A DNA stretch of 64,000 nt from Streptomyces sp. NRRL B-1140 (GTDB lineage: Bacteria; Actinomycetota; Actinomycetes; Streptomycetales; Streptomycetaceae), in assembly GCF_001280065.1 (NCBI RefSeq), contig NZ_LGEA01000115.1, forward strand, positions 4,429 through 68,428, written 5' to 3'. Every line of letters starts with the position of its first letter. Positions within the stretch are counted from its first letter, which is position 1. A program made the position numbers and the translations under genes. Positions 1-9,374 of this stretch are shown piece after piece. The notes under the pieces are model-generated. The model was given only the letters and a program-made list of their open reading frames with translations, was not told the origin of the DNA and made no database searches.

Positions 1-80
1 TGTTGAACGAGGCCCTCGCGCATCCGGCACTGGCCGAGGCGGCGGTGCGGGCGCTCGGGCGGATCCCGAGGCAGAGGTGA
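1..80 (+). CDS. C-terminal end of an unidentified protein
   Basis: Only the last 25 codons are inside the window, read in the frame that begins at base 3 and ends at TGA 78-80. The visible peptide is alanine/leucine rich and ends in RIPRQR. This is too little to name a family. The gene converges with the acetyltransferase that ends at 83, only two bases away, so the two must share or overlap their termination signals. Confidence 0.5.
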   Translation, partial: LNEALAHPALAEAAVRALGRIPRQR

Positions 81-82
81 CG

Positions 83-607
83 TCAGCGGTCCAGGGGCCT
101 GGCGTACCGCACCTCGGGAACGGTGACCCCGTCCACCTCGAAGGGCTCCTCGGCGCCGTCCGCGCTGAAACCCGCCCGCTCGTAGAACCGGCGGGCCCGG
201 TCGTTGTCCCTGAGCACCCACAGCAGGAGACGGCCGTGGCCCGCGGCGGAGCAGCGCGCGACGGACTCGGCGAGCAGCGCCCGCCCGGCCCCCCGGCCCA
301 CCTGATCCGGGTGGACGTAGATGGCGTACAACTCGGCGTCCTCCGTGAGGGCCTCGCCCTCTCGGTACGGCCCGTGGCAGGCCCAGCCGACGAGTTCGCC
401 GCCGGGGTCCTCGGCGACCAGGTTCAGCACGCTGCCGTCACTGTGCGAGAGGTGCGCACGACGGCGCTCGGCGTCCTCCTCGACGCTGAGCCCGTCCAGG
501 TACGACTGGGGGATCAGGCCCCGGTAGGCGCTGCGCCAGCCGCCGATGCGGATCTCCGCGACGCGGTCGCAGTCGGCGAGCGTCATCTCCCGTATCCGCA
601 CGCTCAT
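83..607 (-). CDS. GNAT family N-acetyltransferase
   Basis: This 174-residue protein has the single-domain size of GNAT acetyltransferases, which move an acetyl group from acetyl-CoA to an amine; the substrate cannot be read from sequence. The acetyl-CoA pyrophosphate loop is QVGRGAG at residues 102-108, preceded by the typical beta-strand LYAIYVHP. The late motif NDRARRFYERAGF (135-147) is the usual family signature. The N-terminal IREMTLADCDRVAEI is the standard beta1-alpha1 opening. The gene is codirectional with the peptidase gene that ends at 749, but the 141-base gap suggests its own promoter. Confidence 0.9.
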   Translation of the reverse strand: MSVRIREMTLADCDRVAEIRIGGWRSAYRGLIPQSYLDGLSVEEDAERRRAHLSHSDGSVLNLVAEDPGGELVGWACHGPYREGEALTEDAELYAIYVHPDQVGRGAGRALLAESVARCSAAGHGRLLLWVLRDNDRARRFYERAGFSADGAEEPFEVDGVTVPEVRYARPLDR

Positions 608-748
608 GACGCGACCGGGGACGTGAAGCGGAAGCGGGCGGCTGCAGCGCAGCGGCCCGGGGCGGAAATGCTCGTCAGCTCACTCATGCGCCCATGGTGG
701 ACCATGGCTCCGACGGCGACCGCCCGCCCCCGACGGTGCGGCAGCGGC

Positions 749-2338
749 TCAGTGGCGGAAGCCGAGCAGGGCGTGCAGCACCGCGCCGTCGGAGGAGGCC
801 GACGCCGCCCTGTCCGACGTCGTCGTGGGGGGCTTCGGTTCGGGCAGCGCGTCGCACACCGCGTCCGCCTCGCCGAGACCACGCGGCACCGTGCCGTCGG
901 TCAGGTAGGCCGCCAGGTGCTTGTCCAGGCAGGCGTTGCCGCTCAGCGTGATGCCGTGGTTGCCGCCGCCCTGCTCGACCACCAGGCTGGAACCGGCCAG
1001 CAGGCGGTGCATGGTGACACCGCCCTCGTACGGCGTGGCCGCGTCGGCGGTCGCCTGGAACAGCAGCACCGGTGGCAGCTTGCCGTTCGCCACGTTCACC
1101 GGGCGCAGCGACTCCGTCGGCCAGAACGCGCACGGCGCGTTGTACCAGGCGTTGTTCCAGGTCATGAACGGCGCCTTCTCGTACGCCCCCCAGTTGTCCT
1201 TGCGCCACTGGTGCCAGTCACGCGGCCAGAAGGCGTCCCGGCACTGCACCGCCGCGTAGACGCTGTAGCTGTTGTCGTCGGCGGCGTCGATCGCGCCGAA
1301 GTCCTTGTAGGCCTCGACCAGCGGTTCGGCGTTCTTGCGGTTCACGTACGCCGCGAACGCCTCGGCCAGAGGGGGCCAGTACCCGTTGAAGTAGGCTCCC
1401 GGGAGGTAGGTGTCCTCGAGCTCCGCGGCGCCCACCCGGCCGCCCGCGGGCTTCCGGGCCAGAGTCGCCCGCATGGCGTACCAGGTGGCTTCGACCCGTT
1501 CCGGGTCGGTGCCGAGCCGGTACCGCGCGTCGTGCCTGGCGACCCAGGCCAGGAAGGCGCGGTGACGGTCGTTGAAGGCGTGGTCCTGGTTGAGGTTGGC
1601 GGTGTACCACACGTCGGTGGGGTCGGCGACCGAGTCCAGGGCCAGGCGCCTCACCCGCTGCGGGTACAGACCGGCGTAGACCGCGCCCAGGTAGGTGCCG
1701 TACGAGTAGCCGAAGTAGTTGATCTTCTGTGCGCCCAGGGCCTGCCGGATCGCCTCGATGTCGTGTGCGGCGCTGATCGTGTCGATGTACGGCAGCAGGT
1801 GCCCGTGTTTCCGGGTGCAGGCGGCCGCGAACGATTTGGCGCGTGCGAGATTGGCCCGCTCGGCCTCGGGTGTGCTCGGCACGGAGTCCGGGCGCACGGG
1901 GCCGAAGTAGCCGGGCTCGCAGTTCAGCGCCGGTCTGCTGGCACCCACTCCACGCGGGTCGAAGCCGATGACGTCGTACTGGGCCGCGACCTCCTTGGGC
2001 AGCGTGGCCGCGACGAAACCGGCGAGGGCGAGGCCGTCGCCGCCGGGGCCGCCGGGGTTGACCAGAAGCGGGCCCTGGAACCTCTCGGCGGTGTGCGGGA
2101 CGCGGGACAGCGCGAGGGTGACCTGCCGGCCGTCCGGGTGCGCGTGGTCGAGCGGCACCTTGAGGGACGCGCACTGGAGCGACGGATACGCTGTGGTGCC
2201 GCACTTCCTCCAGCTGGGTTTCGCCGGGCGGGAGGTGCTTGCGGAGGGCGGTGCGCTCGCCTCGGCGGGCACGGCCGTGAGGCTCCCGGCCAGCGCGACG
2301 GCGGCGGCGCCGCACAGCACGGCTGCGCGTGTTCTCAT
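749..2338 (-). CDS. secreted alpha/beta-hydrolase peptidase, tripeptidyl aminopeptidase (Tap/SlpD) type
   Basis: The 529-residue product begins with a Sec-type signal peptide (basic MRTR, hydrophobic core to about residue 22, cleavage probably near AEA-SA at 25-28). The mature part is an alpha/beta hydrolase: oxyanion region NPGGPGG at 94-100, DPRGVG at 128-132, nucleophile elbow GYSYG with Ser212, and a C-terminal GGGNHG histidine region. In Streptomyces this family removes N-terminal tripeptides from exported proteins or degrades extracellular peptides. The start at 2338 is chosen because it alone gives a signal peptide; the frame stays open further upstream but without coding character. 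Paired cysteines fit an extracellular protein. Confidence 0.9.
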   Translation of the reverse strand: MRTRAAVLCGAAAVALAGSLTAVPAEASAPPSASTSRPAKPSWRKCGTTAYPSLQCASLKVPLDHAHPDGRQVTLALSRVPHTAERFQGPLLVNPGGPGGDGLALAGFVAATLPKEVAAQYDVIGFDPRGVGASRPALNCEPGYFGPVRPDSVPSTPEAERANLARAKSFAAACTRKHGHLLPYIDTISAAHDIEAIRQALGAQKINYFGYSYGTYLGAVYAGLYPQRVRRLALDSVADPTDVWYTANLNQDHAFNDRHRAFLAWVARHDARYRLGTDPERVEATWYAMRATLARKPAGGRVGAAELEDTYLPGAYFNGYWPPLAEAFAAYVNRKNAEPLVEAYKDFGAIDAADDNSYSVYAAVQCRDAFWPRDWHQWRKDNWGAYEKAPFMTWNNAWYNAPCAFWPTESLRPVNVANGKLPPVLLFQATADAATPYEGGVTMHRLLAGSSLVVEQGGGNHGITLSGNACLDKHLAAYLTDGTVPRGLGEADAVCDALPEPKPPTTTSDRAASASSDGAVLHALLGFRH

Positions 2339-2472
2339 GGCGGCCTTCCAGGACAAGGGGGCGTCGGACCGCGGCTCACAGTCCTCGCCGATTCGTCCCG
2401 GCATACGACGCCGGCGGAACGTGTTCCGTCCAGACTTGACCCGAATGGGTCGCGGGATGCGCTCGAACGCTC

Positions 2473-3510
2473 CTAAAGGAGCGACAGTTGGGTCGGCTCG
2501 GACGAGGGGGGCTCGGCCGGTCCGGGCGGCCGGGTCCGGCGCGGTATCTCCGCGCGCGTGGGACCGATGCCGTACTCCTCGGCGAGTTCGTGCACCTGGC
2601 GCGTGATCCGCCGCTGGTACCACTTCGGGGCGTAGGAGCCCTCCGCGTACATCCGCTCGTAACGGGCCACCAGGTGCGGGTGATGCTGCTCCAGCCAGGT
2701 CATGAACCACTCGCGGGCGCCGGGCCGCAGATGCAGCACCAGCGGTGTCACGGAGGTGGCACCGGAGGCCGCGATCGCCCGTACCGTGGCGCGCAGTTGT
2801 GCGGGGCTGTCGCTCAGGAACGGGATCACCGGTGCCATCAGCACTCCGCAGCCGATGCCGTGTTCGCCGAAGGCGCGCACGACCTCCAGGCGCCGCTCGG
2901 GCGCCGGTGTGCCCGGCTCCACGGTGCGCCACAGCTCCTGGTCGGTGAAGCCGACGGAGACGGAGATGCCGACGTCGGTCACCTGTGCCGCCTGTTCGAT
3001 CAGCTCCAGGTCGCGCAGGATGAGGGTGCCCTTGGTCAGGATGGAGAAGGGGTTCGCGTGGTCGCGCAGGGCCGCGATGATGCCCGGCATCAGGCGGTAG
3101 CGGCCCTCGGCGCGCTGGTAGCAGTCGACGTTGGTGCCCATCGCGATGTGCTCGCCCTGCCACCGGCGCGAACCGAGCTGCCGGCGCAGCAGCTGCGGAG
3201 CGTTGACCTTGACCACGATCTGGCTGTCGAAGCCGAGGCCCGTGTCGAGGTCGAGGTAGCTGTGCGTCTTGCGTGCGAAGCAGTACACGCACGCGTGTGA
3301 GCAGCCGCGATAGGGATTGACCGTCCACTGGAACGACATCCGTGAGACCGCCGGCACCCTGTTGATGATCGAGCGGGCCCGGATCTCGTGGAAGGTGATC
3401 CCGCGGAACTCCGGCGTGTCGAAGGTACGCGTGACCACCGCGTCCGCGCCGAACAGCCCGGCATCGGCCCGGCTGTGTTCGGAGTCCACGGTGAGGTTCT
3501 CCCAGCGCAT
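2473..3510 (-). CDS. Rv2578c-family radical SAM protein
   Basis: The 345-residue protein has the radical SAM cluster motif CSHACVYC (Cys70, Cys74, Cys77), which binds a 4Fe-4S cluster and S-adenosylmethionine. The surrounding WTVNPYRGCSH and the later KGTLILRDLELI and MAPVIPFLSD segments match the Rv2578c/SplB-like group. The reaction is unknown to me; relatives include the spore photoproduct lyase SplB. The start at 3510 follows a strong GAGGAGG ribosome site on the minus strand. A LexA-type box lies 33 bases upstream of the start, so the gene is probably DNA-damage inducible. The C-terminus is a proline-rich tail. Confidence 0.85.
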   Translation of the reverse strand: MRWENLTVDSEHSRADAGLFGADAVVTRTFDTPEFRGITFHEIRARSIINRVPAVSRMSFQWTVNPYRGCSHACVYCFARKTHSYLDLDTGLGFDSQIVVKVNAPQLLRRQLGSRRWQGEHIAMGTNVDCYQRAEGRYRLMPGIIAALRDHANPFSILTKGTLILRDLELIEQAAQVTDVGISVSVGFTDQELWRTVEPGTPAPERRLEVVRAFGEHGIGCGVLMAPVIPFLSDSPAQLRATVRAIAASGATSVTPLVLHLRPGAREWFMTWLEQHHPHLVARYERMYAEGSYAPKWYQRRITRQVHELAEEYGIGPTRAEIPRRTRPPGPAEPPSSEPTQLSLL

Positions 3511-3542
3511 GACGCCTCCTCGGTAGCACTGACCACAGAATA

Positions 3543-3554
3543 GAACACATGTTC
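3543..3554. promoter_or_regulatory. LexA-type SOS box
   Basis: The sequence GAACACATGTTC matches the actinobacterial LexA operator core GAAC-N4-GTTC exactly. It lies 33 bases before the radical SAM start at 3510 and about 125 bases before the divergent SRPBCC gene at 3680, so it could govern either, though the radical SAM gene is much closer. A second inverted pair, CCGAAC (3578-3583) and GTTCGG (3595-3600), has an 11-base spacer, which is wrong for LexA. Confidence 0.7.
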
Positions 3555-3679
3555 CCTTGATCGTGCGAGGGTGTTTTCCGAACGCGTCCGACCGGTTCGG
3601 CGACCCCGATTTGGGGGGCCGGGCGGCGGGGTGATTGGCTTGCCCCGACCCTCGAGCAACCAGGTCCTGGAGGAAAGCG

Positions 3680-4123
3680 ATGGCGCAGGTCGAGGCCACT
3701 ACGGAGCGGATCGTCGCGGCGGACGCGGAGACGGTGTTCGACGCCCTCGCCGACTACAGCGGCACCCGCGCGAAGCTGCTGCCCGAGCAGTTCAGCGAGT
3801 ACGAGGTGCGCGAGGGCGGTGACGGCGAGGGCACCCTCGTCCACTGGAAGCTCCAGGCCACCAGCAAGCGGGTGCGCGACTGCCTCCTGGAGGTCACCGA
3901 ACCCACCGACGGCGAGCTGGTCGAGAAGGACCGCAACTCCTCCATGGTCACCACCTGGCGGGTCACCCCGGCCGGGGAGGGCAAGTCCCGGGCCGTCGTG
4001 ACCACGACCTGGACCGGCGCCGGCGGCATCGGCGGCTTCTTCGAGAAGACCTTCGCGCCCAAGGGCCTCGGCCGGATCTACGACGCGATGCTCGCCAGGC
4101 TCGCCGCCGAGGTCGAGAAGTAG
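3680..4123 (+). CDS. SRPBCC (START/polyketide cyclase-like) family protein
   Basis: The product of 147 residues is the right size for a single SRPBCC helix-grip domain, a hydrophobic-ligand pocket. It opens with the typical strand-helix start (ATTERIVAADAETVFDALADYSG) and ends with the long C-terminal helix (FFEKTFAPKGLGRIYDAMLARLAAEVEK). The ligand is unknown. The start at 3680 follows GGAGGAAAG at good spacing; upstream in-frame starts lack this. It is divergent from the radical SAM gene and shares the 169-base promoter region carrying the SOS box. A weak GAGGGG/CCCCTC stem-loop (4146-4166) follows the gene. Confidence 0.85.
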   Translation: MAQVEATTERIVAADAETVFDALADYSGTRAKLLPEQFSEYEVREGGDGEGTLVHWKLQATSKRVRDCLLEVTEPTDGELVEKDRNSSMVTTWRVTPAGEGKSRAVVTTTWTGAGGIGGFFEKTFAPKGLGRIYDAMLARLAAEVEK

Positions 4124-4280
4124 TCCTCCCAAAAGGCGGACATCCGAGGGGTGTTGCCCGCCCCTCACCGGTTCGGGTGATCTCCGTGCGGTCCGCTCCT
4201 GTGCCGTAACTCGTCGCGCTTGCTCGTAGTTGTCGCTTTTACGCGGGAATTGCGCGGCAGCGCGACGAGGGGAGCGGTGA

Positions 4281-6665
4281 GTGGGCGGGATCACTCTGGC
4301 GCAGGACGAACCGGCGGTGGCACCTCCCGACACCCCCGTACCGCCGCCGGATCAGGACGGCGGACCCAGCCCGCGGCGGGTGCGGCTGATCTTCTTCGCG
4401 CTGATGCTCGCCCTGCTCCTGGCCGCCCTGGAGCAGATGATCGTCGCCACCGCGCTCCCGGAGATCGTCGGCGAGCTGCACGGCATGGACCGGATGTCCT
4501 GGGCGATCACCGCCTACCTGCTCACCGCCACCGTCGGCCTGCCGGTCTACGGCAAGCTCGGTGATCTCCTGGGCCGCAAGGGCGTGTTCCAGTTCGCGAT
4601 CGTCGTCTTCGTCGCCGGCTCCGCGCTCGCGGGCCGGGCGCAGACGATGGACCAGCTGATCGCCTTCCGCGCCCTGCAGGGCGTCGGCGCGGGCGGCCTC
4701 ATGACCGGTGTGCAGGCGATCATCGCGGACATCGTGCCGCCCCGGCGGCGCGGCAGCTACCTGGGCCTGATCGGCGCCGTCTTCGGTCTCGCCTCCGTGG
4801 CCGGACCGCTGCTCGGCGGCTACTTCACGGACCACCTCTCCTGGCGCTGGTGCTTCTACGTCAACGTTCCCGCCGGCCTGGTCACCCTCGCCGTCGTCGC
4901 CGTCGCGCTGAAGCTCCCCAAGCCGGCCGCGAGGGCCCGTTTCGACGTCGTCGGCGCACTGCTGCTGACCGCCGCCTCCACCTGCCTGGTCCTGCTGACC
5001 GGCTGGGGCGGTACCGAGTACGCCTGGGGCTCGCGGATCATCCTCGGGCTCGCGGCGGGTGCGGCGGTGTCCGCCGTCCTCTTCCTCGTCACCGAGCACT
5101 TCGCCGTCGAACCTCTCATCCCGCTGCGGCTGTTCAGGGACTCCGTCTTCAATGTCACCGGTCTGGTCGGTCTGGTGACCGGGGTCGGCCTGTTCGGCGC
5201 CGCCGGCTACCTGCCGACGTACCTGCAGATGGTCGAGGGCGCCTCCGCCACCGAGTCGGGACTGCTCATGCTGCCGATGATGGCCGGCATCGTCGGCGCC
5301 TCCATCGTCGTCGGCCGGCTCATCAGCCACACCGGCCGCTACAAGGCCTATCCGATCCTCGGCGCGGCCCTCTCCGTCGCCGGCACGGTACTGATGTCGC
5401 GGCTGGAGACCGGCACGCCCCGGCTGCACTACAGCATCTGGATGGCCGTCCTCGGGGCCGGCTTCGGCATGGTGATGCCGGTACTGATCCTCGCCGTGCA
5501 GAACTCCGTGCGCCCCGCCGACCTCGGCACCGCCACGAGCGCCAACAACTACTTCCGGCAGATCGGCGGCAGCGTCGGGGCCGCCGTCTTCGGCACCCTC
5601 TTCGCCGGCCGGCTCGCCGACGCCCTCGCCGAGCGCCTCCCCGCGGGCGGGGGCACCGCACTGCCGGACCCCGAGTCGCTCACCCCGCAGCTCGTGCACG
5701 CACTGCCCCCGGCCCTGCGCGACGACTACATCCGGGCGTACGCCGACGCCATGCCGCGGATCTTCCTCTACCTGGTGCCGGTGCTCGTCCTCGGACTGGT
5801 CATCGCCCTCTTCCTCAAGGAGAAACCCCTGGTGTCCCACCACACCTCCGTCACCGATCCGGCGCCGGGGACCGTCCCGGTACCGCAGGCCCGCGCCGCG
5901 TACGCCGCCGGTGTGCCCGTGTGCGGCTCGGTACAGCACCACGACGGAACCGTCGTGCCCCGCGCGGCGCTCACGCTCATCGACGTCACCGGGCAGCAGA
6001 CCGGGCGCGGCGCGAGCGGCGAGGACGGGCGCTACGCGCTGGCCACCCCGGGCCCGGGGTCGTACGTGCTCATCGCCGCGGCCGGCGGCCACCAGCCGCA
6101 GGCGGTCACCGTGAGCGTCGGCGAGCGTCCCGTCGAGCTCGACATCGTCCTCGGCGGCGCCGGCAGCCTGATCGGCACCGTGGTCACCGCCGACGGCGCG
6201 CCCGTGCGGGACGCCACCGTCACCCTCACCAACGCCCACGGCGAGGTCGTGGCCACCACCCGCAGCGGCCGGGAGGGCGGCTACGTCATCACCGAGCTCG
6301 TCGCAGGCGAGTACACCCTCGCCGCCGGCGCCCCCGCCTTCCGCCCGGCCGCGCTCCCCGTCACCGTCCAGGCCGCCCGCGAGACCCGCCGCGACATCGA
6401 ACTGGCCGGCGGCGCCGTGCTGCGCGGAACCGTCCGGGCGAGCGGCGGCCGGCCCGTGGAGGACGCGCGGGTGACGCTGCTCGACGTGGCGGGCAACGTC
6501 GTCGACACCCTCACCACCGGCGCCGACGGCACGTTCCGCTTCGTCGACCTGTCCTCCGGCGAGTACACGGTCATCGCGGCCGGCTACCCGCCCGTCGCCA
6601 CCGTGCTCCAGGTCGCCGGAGGAGACCGCAGCGAGCGTGACCTCCAGCTGAGCCACGAGGACTGA
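4281..6665 (+). CDS. DHA2-type MFS drug exporter with C-terminal carboxypeptidase-regulatory-like repeats
   Basis: The 794-residue protein has two parts. Residues about 35-520 form a 14-helix MFS permease of the DHA2 (proton antiport multidrug) family, with the motif GKLGDLLGRKGVFQF after helix 2 and the motif GPLLGGYFTDHLSWRW in helix 5. Residues about 550-794 contain three tandem beta-sandwich repeats of about 80 residues, each with a GxV...G.PV.dA.VTL opening and a GEYTL/GSYVL turn, as in the carboxypeptidase regulatory-like/CnaB fold. The GTG start at 4281 follows GGGGAGC. No regulator is adjacent, so the substrate cannot be guessed. Confidence 0.9.
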   Translation: MGGITLAQDEPAVAPPDTPVPPPDQDGGPSPRRVRLIFFALMLALLLAALEQMIVATALPEIVGELHGMDRMSWAITAYLLTATVGLPVYGKLGDLLGRKGVFQFAIVVFVAGSALAGRAQTMDQLIAFRALQGVGAGGLMTGVQAIIADIVPPRRRGSYLGLIGAVFGLASVAGPLLGGYFTDHLSWRWCFYVNVPAGLVTLAVVAVALKLPKPAARARFDVVGALLLTAASTCLVLLTGWGGTEYAWGSRIILGLAAGAAVSAVLFLVTEHFAVEPLIPLRLFRDSVFNVTGLVGLVTGVGLFGAAGYLPTYLQMVEGASATESGLLMLPMMAGIVGASIVVGRLISHTGRYKAYPILGAALSVAGTVLMSRLETGTPRLHYSIWMAVLGAGFGMVMPVLILAVQNSVRPADLGTATSANNYFRQIGGSVGAAVFGTLFAGRLADALAERLPAGGGTALPDPESLTPQLVHALPPALRDDYIRAYADAMPRIFLYLVPVLVLGLVIALFLKEKPLVSHHTSVTDPAPGTVPVPQARAAYAAGVPVCGSVQHHDGTVVPRAALTLIDVTGQQTGRGASGEDGRYALATPGPGSYVLIAAAGGHQPQAVTVSVGERPVELDIVLGGAGSLIGTVVTADGAPVRDATVTLTNAHGEVVATTRSGREGGYVITELVAGEYTLAAGAPAFRPAALPVTVQAARETRRDIELAGGAVLRGTVRASGGRPVEDARVTLLDVAGNVVDTLTTGADGTFRFVDLSSGEYTVIAAGYPPVATVLQVAGGDRSERDLQLSHED

Positions 6666-6831
6666 CCGTGTGCCGGGTCCGGGGAAGGAACGGCACCGGC
6701 GCGCGGGGGTCGTACGCCGGTGCGAGCCCCGCGCGGGCAATTCCCGCATTGCCTCACATGGCCGGCGGCGGTCGCCGTACGGTGGTGACGCCGGCACAGA
6801 TCTTGCGTCCGTGGGGAGAGAGGGCCTGGCC

Positions 6832-9252
6832 ATGGACCGTGGCATCGACAGGGCTGAGCAGGACGCGGGGAGGGAACCCGCCGAGCCCGGCCGCGTGCCC
6901 CTGGCCGTCGTCGTGGTCGACCGCGACGGCCTCGTCTCCCACTGGAGCCGCGGCGCGCGGCGCCTGTTCGGCGTCCCCAGGGAAGAGGCGATCGGACGCA
7001 CCGCGCTCGACCTGCTCCCCGTCTCCGGCGCCCTGCCCGAACAGCAGGACTCCCTCGGACACGCCGCCGACGACGGCCCCGGCCCCGGTCTCGCGTCGTC
7101 CCTCGACAGCGGGCTCTCCTACCCGGCGGCGGGCCGCGCCCGGCTCACCGCCGCCGGGGACGCCCGGGTCGACGTCCTGTGGTGGGCCTACCCACTGGTC
7201 GGGCCCGGGCCCGAGCGGCTGCTCGTCCTGGTCGCCGGCACGGACGGTCTGGGCGCGGACGACGGGAGGTGCCGGCGGATCGCACCCGGCTTCGCCCTGC
7301 ACACCGACTTTCCCGGGGCCCAGGAGCTCGCCCGCCGGCTCCCCGAGATCCTGCCCAGTATGAGCGTCGGGGAGAGCGCCCGGATCGTCGCGCAGGTCCT
7401 AGAACTCGGTTACCCGATCCTGGAGTTCAGCCAGAACGAACGGGTGCCCGTCACGCCCGACTGGGGTGTGGCCCGGCGCGCCGAGCGCCGGGCGCGCCGG
7501 GAACGGGCCGCGCTGGCCCTGGCGGCCGGTGAACCGCTGCCGCCGGAGCTGCGGGACGAGGGCGAGGACCTCGAGTACGCCGCCGTCCGTGAACGCCTGG
7601 AATTCCTCAACGAGGTCAGCGGACGCATCGGCACCTCTCTCGACCTGTCCCGCACCATCGTCGAGGTCAGCCGGGCCGTGGTACCCCGCTTCACCGACGT
7701 CGCCGGGACGTATCTGCGCGAACAGGTCGTCGCCGGCGAGGGGTTCGAGGACGGTGTGCCCGACACGACCACGATGTGGCACCGGGTCGCCCTGGAGCAC
7801 ACCGACGAACCGGGCCGCTGGGACGATGTCGTCCCCGTCGGCGAGGCCATGCCGTTCCCGGAGCACACGCCGTTCTTCCAGTGCATGACCAGCGGTGAAC
7901 CCGTTCTCGTGCCGCGCATCAGCGAGGAGATGGGGCACGCCATCGCCGCGCAGTTCGACAAGCGCGACATCCGGCCCCTCATCACCGGCCGCTCGATGCT
8001 GGTCGTGCCCCTCAAGGCGCGTAACGTCGTGCTCGGCTTCATGATCCTGCTGCGGCACCCCGAGCGGCCCGTCTTCAACGACATGGACCGCGTCACCGGA
8101 GCGGAACTCGCCGCCCGCGCGGGCCTGGTGCTGGACAACGCCCGCATGTACACCTTCCAGGAGAACGTCGCCGAGACGCTCCAGGACAGCATGCTGCCGC
8201 ACATCCCGCCCCGCATGGCCGGCTGCGACATCGCCACCCGCTACCTGCCGGGCACGCTGCTCGGACGGGTCGGCGGCGACTGGTTCGACGCGGTCAAACT
8301 GCACGGCGGCCGCACGGCGCTCGTCGTCGGCGACGTCATGGGCCACGGCCTGAACTCGGCGGCGATGATGGGCCAGTTGCGGACGGCCGTGCAGACCATG
8401 GCCGCGCTCGACCTGCCGCCCGCGCAGTTGCTGCGCAACCTCGACGACCTCGCCCAGCGCCTCGGCGACAGCTACCTGGCGACCTGCCTCTACGCCGTCT
8501 ACGACCCCATCGCGGGCGAACTGCACCTCGCCAACGCCGGGCACATCCCGCCCGTTCTGGTCCGGGCCGCGGACGGCCGCAGCGAACTGCTGGACCTGCC
8601 CACCGGCGCGCCCATCGGCGTCGGGGGAGTGCCCTTCGAGGCGGTACGCGTGCGCGTCGAGCCCGGCGACCGGCTGGTGATGTGCACCGACGGGCTGGTC
8701 GAGGTGCGAGGCGAGGACATCGGCGTGGGTCTCGCGACGCTCTGCGAGTCGGCGGCGCACCCGGCCGCGTCCATGGACGACGCCTGCGACACCATCATCC
8801 GGGCGCTCAACACGAGGGGTGGCCGCAAGGACGACGTCGCCCTGCTGATGGCCCGTCTGGCCGGTATCGCGCCGGACGACGTGGCGGAATGGCGGCTCGC
8901 GCTGGACCCGGCCGAGGTGGGCCGGGCCCGCGCGGCGGTGCGCGAGCAACTGCACGACTGGGGTCTGGCGCAGCTGGCCGCACCGGCCGAGCTGATGGCC
9001 GGCGAACTCGTGACCAACGCCGTACGGCACTCCCGTGCCCGCCCTGTCGCACTGCGGCTGGTGCGCGGAGACACCCTGTTGTGCGAGGTGGACGACGACG
9101 ACCACGAGCTGCCGACGCTGCTGCACGCGGGCCCGCTCGACGAGGCAGGACGCGGCCTGCGCGTCGTCAGCACGCTGTCCCGTGAGTGGGGGACCAGCCG
9201 GACCGAGGCCGGCAAGACGGTCTGGTTCGAGCTGACGCTGCCGCGCCGCTGA
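6832..9252 (+). CDS. PAS-GAF-SpoIIE phosphatase-HATPase regulatory protein
   Basis: The 806-residue cytosolic protein has four parts in order: a PAS-like sensor near residues 20-110 (AVVVVDRDGLVSHWSRGARRL), a GAF domain around 250-430, a PP2C/SpoIIE phosphatase at about 440-660 (GRVGGDWFDAV, VGDVMGHG, LANAGHIPP, CTDGLVE), and a C-terminal RsbW-like ATPase (LMAGELVTNAVRHS, GRGLRVV). Such proteins control partner-switching circuits by dephosphorylating anti-anti-sigma factors, while the ATPase part can act as a kinase or anti-sigma module. No anti-sigma partner lies next door; the SigB/F-type sigma factor at 42852 is a distant possible client. ATG 6832 follows GGGGAGAGAGG; an in-frame GTG at 6811 is possible. 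Confidence 0.92.
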   Translation: MDRGIDRAEQDAGREPAEPGRVPLAVVVVDRDGLVSHWSRGARRLFGVPREEAIGRTALDLLPVSGALPEQQDSLGHAADDGPGPGLASSLDSGLSYPAAGRARLTAAGDARVDVLWWAYPLVGPGPERLLVLVAGTDGLGADDGRCRRIAPGFALHTDFPGAQELARRLPEILPSMSVGESARIVAQVLELGYPILEFSQNERVPVTPDWGVARRAERRARRERAALALAAGEPLPPELRDEGEDLEYAAVRERLEFLNEVSGRIGTSLDLSRTIVEVSRAVVPRFTDVAGTYLREQVVAGEGFEDGVPDTTTMWHRVALEHTDEPGRWDDVVPVGEAMPFPEHTPFFQCMTSGEPVLVPRISEEMGHAIAAQFDKRDIRPLITGRSMLVVPLKARNVVLGFMILLRHPERPVFNDMDRVTGAELAARAGLVLDNARMYTFQENVAETLQDSMLPHIPPRMAGCDIATRYLPGTLLGRVGGDWFDAVKLHGGRTALVVGDVMGHGLNSAAMMGQLRTAVQTMAALDLPPAQLLRNLDDLAQRLGDSYLATCLYAVYDPIAGELHLANAGHIPPVLVRAADGRSELLDLPTGAPIGVGGVPFEAVRVRVEPGDRLVMCTDGLVEVRGEDIGVGLATLCESAAHPAASMDDACDTIIRALNTRGGRKDDVALLMARLAGIAPDDVAEWRLALDPAEVGRARAAVREQLHDWGLAQLAAPAELMAGELVTNAVRHSRARPVALRLVRGDTLLCEVDDDDHELPTLLHAGPLDEAGRGLRVVSTLSREWGTSRTEAGKTVWFELTLPRR

Positions 9253-9374
9253 ACACCTCCGGCCGAACGCGAAGCGACGCCGGGCGCCCGTGTTCTTGTG
9301 GCCGCGGCCCGGGCGCGGTACACCGTACTCGCCCGTCGCGTGGCGGGATCCGTTCGCACCCCGGGGAGTGGGCC

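Noticed and set aside
77..2476. Very long open frame on the plus strand over the acetyltransferase and peptidase genes
   Set aside because: It runs antisense to two clear protein genes, has an Arg/Val/Ala-rich composition with no domain, and is a by-product of high GC third positions. The same applies to other long antisense frames, for example over 22429-23400 and 24579-26960.
3578..3600. Second LexA-like site CCGAAC...GTTCGG
   Set aside because: The spacer is 11 bases instead of 4, so it does not fit the LexA operator.
749..4333. Apparent 1194-residue protein on the minus strand
   Set aside because: Only the part from 2338 down is real peptidase sequence with a signal peptide; the upstream part is out of frame with the radical SAM gene and has no coding character.
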